Assembly: GCF_900105675.1 (NCBI RefSeq)
Contig: NZ_LT629786.1
Location: forward strand, 744,001 to 808,000
Source of the DNA: Pseudomonas synxantha
Lineage (GTDB): Bacteria; Pseudomonadota; Gammaproteobacteria; Pseudomonadales; Pseudomonadaceae
Direction: 5' to 3'
Length of the DNA stretch: 64,000 bases
Translations under genes and position numbers: made by a program
Part shown: in pieces, positions 19,051 to 27,673 of the stretch
How the letters are laid out: each line of letters opens with the position of its first letter
How positions within the stretch are numbered: position 1 is the first letter of the stretch
Notes under the pieces: generated by a model
The model's database searches: none
Seen by the model: only the letters and a program-made list of their open reading frames with translations
What the model was told of the DNA's origin: nothing

Positions 19051-19839
19051 TCAGGCTTTGACCAAGTAGCGTTCGGCTACCTCGGACTGCTTGATCTGCG
19101 CCAGCAAGCCTTGTCGCGCTGCCTGCAAGGCATCCCAGCGTGCGCCATCCTGCAACGGCGGGATAGTCACGGGCTCGCGCTGGTCAAAGCCGATCAGCGC
19201 CGCATCGACCAGGTCACCTACCTCCATCACGTCTGTGAGGGTATTGATGTCAATGCCAGCCCGCTCCCAGATCTCGGTACGCGTGGCCGCCGGCAGCACG
19301 GCTTGTACGTAGACGCCTTTGGGAGCCAGCTCAAGGCTCATACCCTGGGACAGGAACAGTACGAACGCCTTGGTGGCGCCATACACCGTCATGCCGAACT
19401 CCGGCGCCAGGCCCACTACCGAGCCTATGTTGATGATAGCGCCGTCACCTGCTGCCGCCAGGCGCGGGGCAATGGCACTGGCAAGTCGCACCAGCGCCGT
19501 GGTGTTGAGCGCAACCAACTGAGCGACGCTGTCGCTGGACTGTTCAATAAAGCTGCCGGACTGCGCGGCCCCGGCATTATTCACCAGCGTGCCAATGCTG
19601 GCGTCCTCGCGCAGGCGCGCTTCAACCGCTGCCAGGTCAGCGCTTTGAGTCAGGTCGGCGGGGAGGATGTCAATGGTGATGGCGTGCTGTTGGCGCAGGC
19701 GGGCGGCGAGCGCTTCCAGGCGCTGGATGTCACGGGCGACCAATACAAGATTGTGGCCGCGCTGGGCAAAACGCTCGGCGTAGGCGGCGCCAATGCCGGT
19801 CGAGGCGCCAGTGATGAGAACGGTAGTGGAAGTGCTCAT
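19051..19839 (-). CDS. Short-chain dehydrogenase/reductase (SDR)
   Basis: A 262-residue classical SDR. Cofactor motif TGASTGIG at the N-terminus, NNAG near residue 90, catalytic Ser in INIGSVVG and the Y-x3-K pair in YGATKAF. The oxidised substrate is unknown. It is divergent from a TetR regulator, and the shared 126-base gap contains two palindromic operator-like sequences immediately upstream of its start, so TetR repression is very likely. Ribosome binding and promoter of this gene overlap that gap. Confidence 0.9.
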   Translation of the reverse strand: MSTSTTVLITGASTGIGAAYAERFAQRGHNLVLVARDIQRLEALAARLRQQHAITIDILPADLTQSADLAAVEARLREDASIGTLVNNAGAAQSGSFIEQSSDSVAQLVALNTTALVRLASAIAPRLAAAGDGAIINIGSVVGLAPEFGMTVYGATKAFVLFLSQGMSLELAPKGVYVQAVLPAATRTEIWERAGIDINTLTDVMEVGDLVDAALIGFDQREPVTIPPLQDGARWDALQAARQGLLAQIKQSEVAERYLVKA

Positions 19840-19870
19840 GGTGTGATGCTCTGTGGATGCGATGAGGTTT

Positions 19871-19926
19871 TATGATGTCGATCATAATCAAAGCTGTCAA
19901 CGGTTTTGATTACGATCAACATCATA
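19871..19926. promoter_or_regulatory. Candidate TetR operator pair between SDR and tetR genes
   Basis: Two 22-base arms (19871-19892 and 19905-19926) are inverted copies matching at 20 of 22 positions, with a 12-base spacer. Each arm is itself palindromic: TATGATGTCGATCATA on the left and TTGATTACGATCAA on the right. This fits two TetR dimers bound between divergent promoters. The right palindrome also equals the Anr/FNR consensus TTGAT-N4-ATCAA, so oxygen control is an alternative reading. Confidence 0.78.
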
Positions 19927-19965
19927 GTAAGATGTTTGTATCGCAAGGCAGCAGGAGCGCAAAAA

Positions 19966-20532
19966 ATGAAGATCACCAAGACGCAATCACAGAGCAATCG
20001 AGCGCATATCGTCGCGACGGCTTCCGAGCTGTTTCGTGAACGCGGTTTCGATGGTGTGGGTGTGGCCGAACTGATGGCTGCCGCCGGTTTCACCCAGGGC
20101 GGCTTCTACAAGCATTTCGGCTCCAAGGCGGATTTGATGGCGGAAGCGGCCGCCAACAGCCTGGCGCAGTCGCTTGCCGACAGCGCACACCTGGAGGTGG
20201 AGCAGTTTTTCGAGGTGTACCTGTCCAGGCAGCACCGCGACCACCGCGGCGGCGGATGCACCTTGGCGGCGTTGTGTGCAGATGCTGCGCGTCAATCGGA
20301 CACGCTCAAGGAGACCTTCGCCAACGGGTTGGAAAACACGCTGCAGGCCCTGGAGGCAAAGTACAACGCGGCGCAGGACGAACCACAGGAAGACGTGCGC
20401 GCGAAAATGCTCAACAGGATGGCCCACGCCATCGGTGCCATCATGTTGTCGCGGGCGTGCCCGGATGATTCCGCCCTGGCCGATGAAGTGCTTGAGGTGT
20501 GCCGCAAGGAGATTACGGCATCACTGCCGTAA
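19966..20532 (+). CDS. TetR/AcrR-family transcriptional regulator
   Basis: 188 residues. The N-terminal helix-turn-helix is typical (ASELFRERGFDGVGVAELM followed by AAGFTQGGFYKHFGSK), with the ligand-binding helical domain after residue 60, including the Cys-containing RGGGCTLAALCADAAR. The ATG at 19966 follows AGGAGCGCAAAAA. It is divergent from the SDR gene with a strong inverted-repeat operator between them, so it probably represses both itself and the SDR gene. A hairpin covers its stop codon (20509-20536). Confidence 0.9.
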   Translation: MKITKTQSQSNRAHIVATASELFRERGFDGVGVAELMAAAGFTQGGFYKHFGSKADLMAEAAANSLAQSLADSAHLEVEQFFEVYLSRQHRDHRGGGCTLAALCADAARQSDTLKETFANGLENTLQALEAKYNAAQDEPQEDVRAKMLNRMAHAIGAIMLSRACPDDSALADEVLEVCRKEITASLP

Positions 20533-20536
20533 TCTC
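20509..20536. terminator. Hairpin spanning the tetR stop codon
   Basis: GAGATTACGGC (20509-20519) and GCCGTAATCTC (20526-20536) form an 11-bp perfect stem with a six-base loop. The stop TAA (20530-20532) lies in the right arm. No T-tract follows, so it is at best a weak terminator or an mRNA 3' end stabiliser between convergent genes. Confidence 0.45.
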
Positions 20537-20548
20537 GTTCGGGTCACA

Positions 20549-21841
20549 TTACGCCGTTTCGACGTTGGACACCTGGGTGGCTCCGGCCAAGGCGGGCAAT
20601 ACGCCTGCGCGCAGGTCATTGCCGCTCGGTTGCTGATACAGGCTCAACCCGAACTCCGGCAACACCGCCAACAGATAATCAAAGATATCCCCCTGGATCC
20701 GCTCGTAATCGCCCCACGCGGTGGTACGGGTAAAGCAGTAGATCTCCAGCGGCACGCCCTGGGCGGTGGTCTGCATCTGGCGCACCATGCAGGTCATGTT
20801 CGGCTGGATGTCCGGATGGCTTTGCAGGTAGGCCAAGGCATAGGCGCGGAAGGTGCCGAGGTTGGTCATGCGCCGGCGGTTGGCCGAGAGTTGCGCGCTG
20901 TGGCCCTGGGCTTCGTTCCAGGCCTTGAGCTCGGCCTGCTTGCGCCCGATGTAGCCGGTGAGCAGGTGCACCTGGGTCATGCGCACTTCTTCGTCATCGC
21001 GTAAAAAGCGTACGCCGCTGGCGTCGATATACAGGCTGCGCTTGATGCGCCGCCCACCAGAAGCCTGCATGCCTCGCCAGTTCTTGAACGACTCGGACAT
21101 CAGGCGCCAGGTGGGGATGGAGACGATGGTCTTGTCGAAATTCTGCACCTTGACCGTGTGCAGGGTGATATCCACTACATCACCGTCGGCGCCGACCTGG
21201 GGCATTTCGATCCAGTCGCCGACCCGCAGCATGTCGTTGCTGGTCAACTGCACACTGGCGACGAACGACAGCAGAGTGTCCTTGTACACCAACAGGATCA
21301 CCGCCGACATGGCACCCAGGCCTGACAGCAACAGCAGCGGCGAACGGTCGATCAGGGTGGCGACGATGATGATCGCGCCAAACACGAACAACACCATCTT
21401 CGCCAATTGCACATAGCCCTTGATCGAGCGGGTGCGCGCGTGTTCGGTGCGGGCGTAGATGTCCAGCAGGGCATTGAGCAGCGCGCTCATGGCCAGCACC
21501 AGGAACAGAATGGTGATCGCCAGGGACACATTGCCGATAAACAGGATGGCGGTCTTGCTCAGGCCAGGCACCAGGTACAGGCCGAACTGAATCACCAGGG
21601 ACGGCGTCATCTGCGCCAGGCGATGGAAGACCTTGTTGTGCAGCAGGTCGTTGAGCCAGTGCAGGGCTGGCTGCCGACCCAGTAACTTGATGGCGTGGAT
21701 GATCAGGTAGCGCGCTACCCGTCCGAGCAGCAGGGCCACCACCAGCAACACCAGCAAGCCGAGGCCGGCGTGCAGCAGCGGATGTTCATCGAGGGTGCCC
21801 CAGAGGTCCTGGGCGTTGAGCCAGAGCTGTTTGATATCCAT
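20549..21841 (-). CDS. ybdG: Mechanosensitive channel, YbdG-like (MscS family)
   Basis: A 430-residue MscS-family channel with about five N-terminal transmembrane helices, then the MscS core (LSGLGAMSAVILLVYKDTLL) and cytoplasmic domain. Close agreement with E. coli YbdG is visible in SASGGRRIKRS-like, LRRMTNLGTFRAY-like and VPLEIYCFTRTTAW segments and in the C-terminal FGLSLYQQPSGND. YbdG contributes a miniconductance activity under osmotic downshift. The ATG at 21841 is used because it starts MDIKQLWLNAQ; an in-frame extension upstream has no support. Divergent from the DEAD-box helicase gene. Confidence 0.85.
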   Translation of the reverse strand: MDIKQLWLNAQDLWGTLDEHPLLHAGLGLLVLLVVALLLGRVARYLIIHAIKLLGRQPALHWLNDLLHNKVFHRLAQMTPSLVIQFGLYLVPGLSKTAILFIGNVSLAITILFLVLAMSALLNALLDIYARTEHARTRSIKGYVQLAKMVLFVFGAIIIVATLIDRSPLLLLSGLGAMSAVILLVYKDTLLSFVASVQLTSNDMLRVGDWIEMPQVGADGDVVDITLHTVKVQNFDKTIVSIPTWRLMSESFKNWRGMQASGGRRIKRSLYIDASGVRFLRDDEEVRMTQVHLLTGYIGRKQAELKAWNEAQGHSAQLSANRRRMTNLGTFRAYALAYLQSHPDIQPNMTCMVRQMQTTAQGVPLEIYCFTRTTAWGDYERIQGDIFDYLLAVLPEFGLSLYQQPSGNDLRAGVLPALAGATQVSNVETA

Positions 21842-22034
21842 GAATGAAACCGATTCTTCTGTAAGGCGAGACGGGGGGATTAGAGCATTTAAGTGCAACA
21901 AAGTTGACGTTCTAGACAAATGCGCTGACAAAAAAGCAGCTGATTAGCACCGTTCGCGTAAAGAAACTCGGTTTGGACGCGCGAAACCGGTAACCTATGC
22001 CGCTGATATTTTGTATTTCTTCGAGGTAGCACCC

Positions 22035-23381
22035 GTGTTTTCCCAATTCGCCCTGCACGAACGCCTGCTCAAAGCCGTGGCCGAGCTTAAATTTGTCGAG
22101 CCTACGCCTGTGCAAGCAGCGGCCATCCCGCTCGCGCTCCAGGGGCGTGACCTGCGGGTGACGGCTCAAACCGGCAGCGGCAAGACCGCTGCTTTTGTCT
22201 TGCCGATCCTGCACCGCCTGATCGGCCCGGCCAAAGTCCGTGTGAGCATCAAGACCTTGATCCTGCTGCCGACCCGCGAGTTGGCCCAGCAGACCTTGAA
22301 GGAAGTGGAGCGTTTCTCGCAGTTCACCTTCATCAAGTCCGGCCTGATCACCGGTGGCGAAGACTTCAAGGTCCAGGCCGCCATGCTGCGCAAGGTGCCG
22401 GACATCCTGATCGGCACTCCGGGGCGCATGATCGAGCAACTCAATGCCGGTAACCTTGATCTCAAGGAAGTCGAAGTGCTGGTGCTCGACGAAGCCGACC
22501 GCATGCTCGACATGGGCTTCGCCGATGACGTGCAGCGCCTGGTGGCCGAGTGCGTCAATCGCCAGCAGACCATGCTGTTCTCTGCCACCACTGGCGGTTC
22601 GACCCTGCGCGACATGGTCGCCAAGGTCCTGAACAACCCTGAGCACCTGCAGGTCAACAACGTCAGCGATCTCAACGCGACCACGCGCCAGCAGATCGTC
22701 ACCGCCGACCACAACGTGCACAAAGAGCAGATCCTCAACTGGCTGTTGGCCAACGAGACCTACCAGAAGGCCATCGTGTTTACCAACACCCGGGCCGCGG
22801 CTGACCGCATCTACGGTCGCCTGGTGGCGCAGGACTACAAGGCGTTCGTGCTGCACGGCGAGAAAGACCAGAAGGACCGCAAGTTGGCCATCGACCGCCT
22901 CAAGGCTGGCGGCGTGAAGATTCTGGTGGCCACCGACGTCGCCGCCCGCGGCCTGGACGTGGACGGCCTGGACATGGTGATCAACTTCGACATGCCCCGC
23001 AGCGGCGACGAATACGTACACCGTATTGGCCGAACCGGACGTGCCGGCAACGACGGCCTGGCGATCTCGCTGATCTGCCACGGCGACTGGAACCTGATGT
23101 CGAGCATCGAGCGCTACCTCAAGCAGTCGTTCGAGCGCCGCACCATCAAGGAAGTCAAAGGCACCTACACCGGGCCGAAGAAGGTCAAGGCGTCGGGCAA
23201 GGCCGTTGGCGTGAAGAAGAAAAAGACCGATGCCAAGGGTGACAAGAAAAAGGCCGGCGCCAAATCGCCGACCAAGCGCAAGATCGCCAACCGGCCGAAG
23301 ACCGACAACCTGTCGCTGGTCAGCAAGGACGGCATGGCGCCGCTCAAGCGCCGCAAGCCAGAAGCACCGGCTGCCGAATAA
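22035..23381 (+). CDS. DEAD-box RNA helicase
   Basis: 448 residues. All core motifs are present: Q motif (FVEPTPVQAAAIP), Walker A AQTGSGKT, PTRELAQQ, VLDEADRMLDMGF, the SAT box, ARGLDVDGLD and HRIGRTGRAG. The last 70 residues are a Lys-rich, low-complexity tail expected to bind RNA. This suits an SrmB/RhlE-like role in ribosome assembly or RNA decay; the exact orthologue is unclear. The GTG at 22035 is preferred because GAGGTAGCACCC precedes it. Followed by a symmetric terminator. Confidence 0.93.
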   Translation: MFSQFALHERLLKAVAELKFVEPTPVQAAAIPLALQGRDLRVTAQTGSGKTAAFVLPILHRLIGPAKVRVSIKTLILLPTRELAQQTLKEVERFSQFTFIKSGLITGGEDFKVQAAMLRKVPDILIGTPGRMIEQLNAGNLDLKEVEVLVLDEADRMLDMGFADDVQRLVAECVNRQQTMLFSATTGGSTLRDMVAKVLNNPEHLQVNNVSDLNATTRQQIVTADHNVHKEQILNWLLANETYQKAIVFTNTRAAADRIYGRLVAQDYKAFVLHGEKDQKDRKLAIDRLKAGGVKILVATDVAARGLDVDGLDMVINFDMPRSGDEYVHRIGRTGRAGNDGLAISLICHGDWNLMSSIERYLKQSFERRTIKEVKGTYTGPKKVKASGKAVGVKKKKTDAKGDKKKAGAKSPTKRKIANRPKTDNLSLVSKDGMAPLKRRKPEAPAAE

Positions 23382-23391
23382 GCAGTTGGGC

Positions 23392-23420
23392 AAAAAAACC
23401 GGACAATGTCCGGTTTTTTT
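23392..23420. terminator. Bidirectional terminator between helicase and small secreted-protein gene
   Basis: ACCGGAC-AAT-GTCCGGT stem flanked by seven A and seven T residues, 10 bases after the helicase stop, usable from both strands. Confidence 0.92.
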
Positions 23421-23485
23421 ATGCCTCGATCGCTCCCGCCCTCTGCGTGGGAATGCCGCCTGGGACGCGCTACGTCCCGCTTTAC

Positions 23486-23761
23486 TCAGCTTTTGGCCTT
23501 GGCGGCAGCTTCTTTCAGTTCCTTGAGACGGGCATCAATCAACTGGCACTTGTCGGGAAACTCCGCGCTCTCAGTATCCAGATCCATTTTCTGCAACTCG
23601 TCATTCATCTCCTTGGCCTTGGTTGGGTTCTGCTCGGTGAGCTTGGTCACTTCCTTGGCCAGCTCTTCGCGCTTGGCCGTGGCCTCGTCGAGCGTACAAG
23701 CCCAAGCGGGCAGGGCGGCAAGCAACGTAGCGGCGATGGCCAGGTTTCTAAGGGTTTTCAT
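23486..23761 (-). CDS. Small periplasmic helical protein of unknown function
   Basis: 91 residues with signal peptide MKTLRNLAIAATLLAALPAWA ending before CTLDEATA. The mature part is a charged, Lys/Glu-rich helix pattern (KREELAKEVTKLTEQNPTKA, then MNDELQKMDLD, then LIDARLKELKEAAAKAK), so a helical hairpin or coiled coil is likely. Two Cys (after the cleavage site and in FPDKCQL) may be disulfide-linked. Widely present in Pseudomonas as a hypothetical protein. AGGTCCGACC precedes the ATG on the coding strand. Confidence 0.75.
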   Translation of the reverse strand: MKTLRNLAIAATLLAALPAWACTLDEATAKREELAKEVTKLTEQNPTKAKEMNDELQKMDLDTESAEFPDKCQLIDARLKELKEAAAKAKS

Positions 23762-23915
23762 GGTCGGACCTCCTTGGCGGTATAGGCAGTTGAGGCGGCG
23801 AACGTCTGGAAAGTTCAGAGAAATGACGCCCGTCTATCCGGGTGAACGGCCAGTGCCCGCACGTGTCACTACCTATGACGGGCTAATTTTCCATCGGCCT
23901 GCAGGAGGAATCAGG

Positions 23916-24317
23916 ATGACGACTTACAACTGGGATCTGATCGAACGTCTGCTGCATGAAGTGCAGAACGGCGAGGGCAGCTTTGCCCCGCGTAAATACG
24001 CCGAGCAGGAAGCCGCTGATAAAGCGACGGCTGGCGAGGACACCGGGAATCTGGATGCGCTGAAAAAGACTGCTGCGGACTACGAGGCGCTGCTGTTCAA
24101 GCGCGGGTTCATTGAGTCGCGCCCCGAAGAGGAGGGCGGCAACGGTGAGAACTTCATCTTGACCCCGCGGGGTGCAAGCCTGCTGGCGTTGATCGACAGT
24201 TCGATTCCTGGCAATGAGCATCCCCGGCACGTAATGGACGAGCAGGAGGACGCGCTGGATGAGGCGACCTTTGAGCGGGTCGCTTCCGAGGCTGCGATTG
24301 CCGGCGGCGCTATATAG
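23916..24317 (+). CDS. Hypothetical protein, DUF2513-like
   Basis: A 133-residue cytoplasmic acidic protein. The start MTTYNWDLIERLLHEVQNGE and the middle FILTPRGASLLALIDSS resemble DUF2513-type proteins, which look like a small winged helix (the LTxxG element) and are often annotated as phage or transcription related. The ATG at 23916 has a strong ribosome site (AGGAGGAATCAGG). The C-terminal third is Asp/Glu-rich. It stands alone between two minus-strand genes; function unknown. Confidence 0.72.
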   Translation: MTTYNWDLIERLLHEVQNGEGSFAPRKYAEQEAADKATAGEDTGNLDALKKTAADYEALLFKRGFIESRPEEEGGNGENFILTPRGASLLALIDSSIPGNEHPRHVMDEQEDALDEATFERVASEAAIAGGAI

Positions 24318-24356
24318 TCCCTGAATCAAATGTGGGCGGGAGCCATGCTCCCATCC

Positions 24357-25226
24357 CTATTGATTTGCACCGGCCTTGAGGCATTTGAGGGCTTTGAAAT
24401 CGCTCCGTACGCCGTCGATTTTTTGCTTCAGCTTCTGCCGCTGTTGCACCGTGCTCTCAGCCATCAGGTCCACGATCAGGCTGCGCGCTGCCGCTTCGGT
24501 CTGAGCATAGGCAGCACGGTATTCAGGCGTCCATAGGCTCTCCCTGTCCACCAGCAAACGTTGCATCTTCTGCGGAAAGTCGGCGTCGTGGCGGTGCTCG
24601 ACGGCCTCGATAAACTGCGCCTGCCAATGGGCGCGGTTGCCGATCCACGCCTGGTTCTGTTCACCCAGGGCGATGGACCAGGCCGTTACGCGGTGTTGCT
24701 GGCTGGCGCTCAGCGGACCAATCCAGGCGTCCAGGCGCTTGCTCATACGCTTGGCGCGCTCCTTGATCTGCTGGGCCAGCGGTGGCTTGAGGTATTCGTC
24801 CTGGCGTTTGCGCAGATCCTTGGCAAGGGCGCCGCTCATGTCCTTGACCTGTTGATCATCCAGACCCTGCAGCAACTGCACGGCGGACGGGGTTACCTCC
24901 CGTGCGATCTCGGCAATCGCCTGCTTGGCTTCGACGGTTCGGGTTTGCAGCGCGGCGTCAGTGATTTGGTTGCTGTCGACCATTTGCTGCAGGCGGTCCA
25001 GCCAGTCCAGGTAACCCGGCAATTGTGTGGTGCAATGCCAGGCCAAGTGTTCCTTGAGGGTGTCGTTGAACCAGCTCTTTTGCCCGGCGTTCATGTCCAG
25101 GTAGTCGTTGAGGGTCCAAGGGATGATCACGTCGAGATTACGGTAAGCCAGGCCCACGCGATTGCACCCGGCGAGCACCAGGCTCATGGTCAGCAGTACC
25201 ATCAGGAGTTTGAGCCGGCGCAACAT
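24357..25226 (-). CDS. DUF6279-type lipoprotein
   Basis: 289 residues. A lipoprotein signal is clear: MLRRLKLLMVLLTMSLVLAG-C with Cys21 as the lipidated residue; Asn after the Cys argues for retention away from a simple Asp inner-membrane signal. The mature region is almost wholly helical with WLDRLQQMV, KDLRKRQDEYL and MAESTVQQRQKL segments, matching the DUF6279 family. Its function is not known. The ATG at 25226 follows AAGGACTCGCCC; longer in-frame starts lack this. Confidence 0.78.
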   Translation of the reverse strand: MLRRLKLLMVLLTMSLVLAGCNRVGLAYRNLDVIIPWTLNDYLDMNAGQKSWFNDTLKEHLAWHCTTQLPGYLDWLDRLQQMVDSNQITDAALQTRTVEAKQAIAEIAREVTPSAVQLLQGLDDQQVKDMSGALAKDLRKRQDEYLKPPLAQQIKERAKRMSKRLDAWIGPLSASQQHRVTAWSIALGEQNQAWIGNRAHWQAQFIEAVEHRHDADFPQKMQRLLVDRESLWTPEYRAAYAQTEAAARSLIVDLMAESTVQQRQKLKQKIDGVRSDFKALKCLKAGANQ

Positions 25227-25292
25227 GGGCGAGTCCTTGCACGGATGGGGTTGATGCATGTGAACCTGCGCGGGGTGCGACAGTTCAGCCCA

Positions 25293-26015
25293 TCAATAAA
25301 ACGGCCGGACAGCCTTCAAGGTCAACAGGCCGTCACATTGCGAATTGTGTCCGGAGTAGGCCGAGCAGTCACCGCCGCTGAGGCTGGAATCGCTGTAGAT
25401 CAGGTCCAGGTCAATGCCTTTCCACGCCCGGGAAAATTGCACCGACCAATCGCTGAAACTGCTGATGGCGCCGTTTTCCACCGAGACCGGTGTGCCCAAT
25501 TGGTGGGTGGTGTATTTCATGCTGACGCCGATACCGAAAGGCTGGGTGCCGCCGAGGTCGGCAAACAGGGTGCTGTCCTGGCGGTCGGGGTCGTTGCTGA
25601 AAGACACGCCAAAGCGGTTACCCAACAGATTCAGGCCGCCGTAGACCTCCTGGCTGTCGAGGGGGCTGACCTTGGGGTAGCTATAGTGAATCAAGCCCAC
25701 TTCATAGCCCAGGGTCTGGTCGAAAGGGCGTTTGAAACCCAGGTAGGAGTCGACTTCTAGATTGTTGGCTGAGGAAAGGCCCATGTTCGGTGAAAACTGG
25801 CCGAAATACAGGCCGCTGTCGTGGCTCAAGTCCAGGCCGCCGTGGAACGAGTCGCTACCAGGGGAGGTCGGCTTGACCAGGCCCTGGGCCATGCTCCGGC
25901 TGGGGGTGGTGCCCAATTTCAGGTCGAAGTCACCCAGTTCGCGCTGGAAAATCTGCGCTTCGGCCAATGGGCTGGCGACCAGGATACTGACCAGGAAAAT
26001 ACAGCGTTTAAGCAT
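25293..26015 (-). CDS. TorF-family putative porin
   Basis: A 240-residue outer-membrane beta-barrel candidate with signal peptide MLKRCIFLVSILVASPLAEA-Q. The mature part consists of short alternating strands (GLYFGQFSPNMGL, EVYGGLNLLGNRFGVSFS, DWSVQFSRAWKGIDLDLIYS) and a pair of Cys near the C-terminus (GDCSAY and SQCDG). This is the TorF/Gcw_chp pattern (TIGR02001). It ends in an aromatic residue (RPFY) as barrel proteins do. Possible transport role unproven. It sits 67 bases upstream of the lipoprotein gene on the same strand. Confidence 0.72.
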   Translation of the reverse strand: MLKRCIFLVSILVASPLAEAQIFQRELGDFDLKLGTTPSRSMAQGLVKPTSPGSDSFHGGLDLSHDSGLYFGQFSPNMGLSSANNLEVDSYLGFKRPFDQTLGYEVGLIHYSYPKVSPLDSQEVYGGLNLLGNRFGVSFSNDPDRQDSTLFADLGGTQPFGIGVSMKYTTHQLGTPVSVENGAISSFSDWSVQFSRAWKGIDLDLIYSDSSLSGGDCSAYSGHNSQCDGLLTLKAVRPFY

Positions 26016-26222
26016 GCTTCACTCCATGAAAAGCGAGGAGCAGTGACGGATGGGTTCGAGCAGATGCCCGTGCTAGACGTGTGCAAGGATACCGGCGAAT
26101 GCCAGGTGTAGAGACCCGTTCGTCGATTAGCTTGATATTGGATGCGGTGCGGGGGTGTTTCAAACTCTAGTCCTAGCGCCTTGAGGGCAAGACGCTTAGG
26201 GACCAGATGCAGTGCGCAGGTA

Positions 26223-26402
26223 TTACTTCTTGCCCAGGCTGATCTGCTTGGACGGGCCGAAAGTCTGGCCGCTCACGCCCTTGGCAATCTGCTGGATTTC
26301 GCCACCGGACTTGAGGAACGCAGCAATCTGGCTGTTGATCGATTCGCTGGTTTCAACGGCGGGAGCTGGCTTTGCTTTGCTGTTGGATGCTTTTACGCGC
26401 AT
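26223..26402 (-). CDS. Small conserved basic protein, function unknown
   Basis: 59 residues, basic, starting MRVKASNSKAKPAPA and ending GPSKQISLGKK. The N-terminal third is Lys/Ala/Pro-rich and probably disordered; the C-terminal half (SINSQIAAFLKSGGEIQQI) contains one amphipathic helix and a Gly-rich turn. I recognise it as a recurring Pseudomonas small protein but know no function. The ATG at 26402 is the last reasonable start; the longer in-frame version would begin in non-coding DNA. It faces 322 bases of empty DNA that should hold its promoter. Confidence 0.65.
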   Translation of the reverse strand: MRVKASNSKAKPAPAVETSESINSQIAAFLKSGGEIQQIAKGVSGQTFGPSKQISLGKK

Positions 26403-26724
26403 GGCGGCCACTAACCTGTAGAAAATTAACTTGGCCAGGCATCGTACAGGAAATACTTGACAATTGCTTGGCAAATATCCCCGGAGAATAAGTGCTGAGA
26501 TCCGAAATAATCTCAGTTAATCGATGAAATAAAGCGCTAACTTGCTGTTTTAGCTCGAAACCATTGGGCGGGCCGGGGTTGATGACAGGGCAAAACTCAA
26601 CCGATTGATCAGACGAGTGGAGTGTTGCCAGTGAAACGCCATGCCAGCTTGTGATTTTTCAGGCCTGCGCGCGTGCAAGGCGCAACTCGGGTAGAATGCC
26701 GCCCACGCAATGAGGGTATTGGAA
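26403..26724. other. Intergenic region without a gene
   Basis: 322 bases between the divergent small basic-protein gene and cvfB. I see no ORF with codon bias. One inverted repeat is present (CTGAGAT at 26495-26501 and ATCTCAG at 26510-26516, eight-base spacer), which could be a regulator site. TAGAAT at 26693-26698 just before cvfB fits a -10 box. Confidence 0.5.
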
Positions 26725-27561
26725 ATGGCTTTAGTCGGGCGCTACAACAGCTTGCAAGTGGTCAAGCACACTAACTTCGGTTTGTACCTCGATGGTGCGC
26801 AAGATGGTGAAATCCTCTTGCCTAATCGGTATATCCCTAAAGATATTCCCAGTGAAGATGAAGACTGGCTTAACGTTTTCATTTATCTGGACAGCGATGA
26901 CAAACTTATCGCCACCACCGAAAAACCCAAAGTTCAAGTCGGCGAATTTGCCAGTTTGAAAGTTGTGGAGGTCAACAGCATCGGTGTATTCCTCGATTGG
27001 GGGTTGCCAAAGGATCTGCTGCTGCCCTATTCGGAAGAAAAACGCCAATTGACCGCGGGTGAGTATTGCGTGGTGCATGTCTACCTCGACAAGCACACCA
27101 AGCGCATCACCGCCACCGCACGTCTTGACCGCTACCTGGACAAGACGCCAGCCAACTACCAAGTGGGCCAGGAAGTCGATCTGCTGGTGGCCGAAGCCAC
27201 CGACATGGGCTTCAAGGCAATCATCAACAACAAGCACTGGGGCCTGATCCACAAGAACGAAGTGTTCAAGTTCCTGCGCCCGGGCAAGGAAGAAAAAGGT
27301 TTTATCAAGGAGATCCGCGCCGATGGCAACATCAGCCTGAGCCTGCAACCGGTCGGCCAGGAAGCGGCCTCCAGCCTGAACTCCAAGATCCTCGCCAAGT
27401 TGCGCGACAACAATGGCACGCTGCCGGTCAGCGATAAAAGCGATCCGGCCGTGATCAGCAACTTGTTCGGCGTGAGCAAGGGCAACTTCAAGAAGGCTAT
27501 TGGTGCGCTCTACAAGCAGGGCCAGATTGTGATTCATGCCGATCGCATTGAACTAAGCTGA
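26725..27561 (+). CDS. S1-domain RNA-binding protein CvfB
   Basis: A 278-residue member of the CvfB/YitL family: three S1-like OB domains (starting near residues 1, 70 and 140) followed by a C-terminal winged helix (ISNLFGVSKGNFKKAIGALY). CvfB in Staphylococcus binds RNA and influences virulence genes; the Pseudomonas role is unknown. ATG at 26725 is chosen over 26710 because GAGG at 26712-26715 sits nine bases before it and MALVGRYNSLQVV is the family N-terminus. Followed by a REPIN. Confidence 0.88.
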   Translation: MALVGRYNSLQVVKHTNFGLYLDGAQDGEILLPNRYIPKDIPSEDEDWLNVFIYLDSDDKLIATTEKPKVQVGEFASLKVVEVNSIGVFLDWGLPKDLLLPYSEEKRQLTAGEYCVVHVYLDKHTKRITATARLDRYLDKTPANYQVGQEVDLLVAEATDMGFKAIINNKHWGLIHKNEVFKFLRPGKEEKGFIKEIRADGNISLSLQPVGQEAASSLNSKILAKLRDNNGTLPVSDKSDPAVISNLFGVSKGNFKKAIGALYKQGQIVIHADRIELS

Positions 27562-27574
27562 GTGTGCCTGGCTC

Positions 27575-27663
27575 TTTGTAGGAGCGAGCTTGCTCGCGAA
27601 AATATTCCAGGCGCAGCGTGGCGTCGGATGTACGTTTTTCGCGAGCAAGCTCGCTCCTGCAAA
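27575..27663. repeat. REPIN of a third class (GTAGGAGCGAGCTTGCTCGCGAA)
   Basis: Arms GTAGGAGCGAGCTTGCTCGC and GCGAGCAAGCTCGCTCCTGC face each other with an unrelated centre. It starts 14 bases after the cvfB stop and ends 11 bases before the DUF2177 gene. Confidence 0.88.
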
Positions 27664-27673
27664 GGCTTGTGTC

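Noticed and set aside
20509..20536. A strong terminator at the tetR end
   Set aside because: The stem is perfect but the following bases are GTTCGGGTC with no T-run, so only a low-confidence entry is kept.
26172..26200. Imperfect hairpin after the 59-residue gene as a terminator
   Set aside because: Arms carry mismatches and no T-tract follows on the minus strand.
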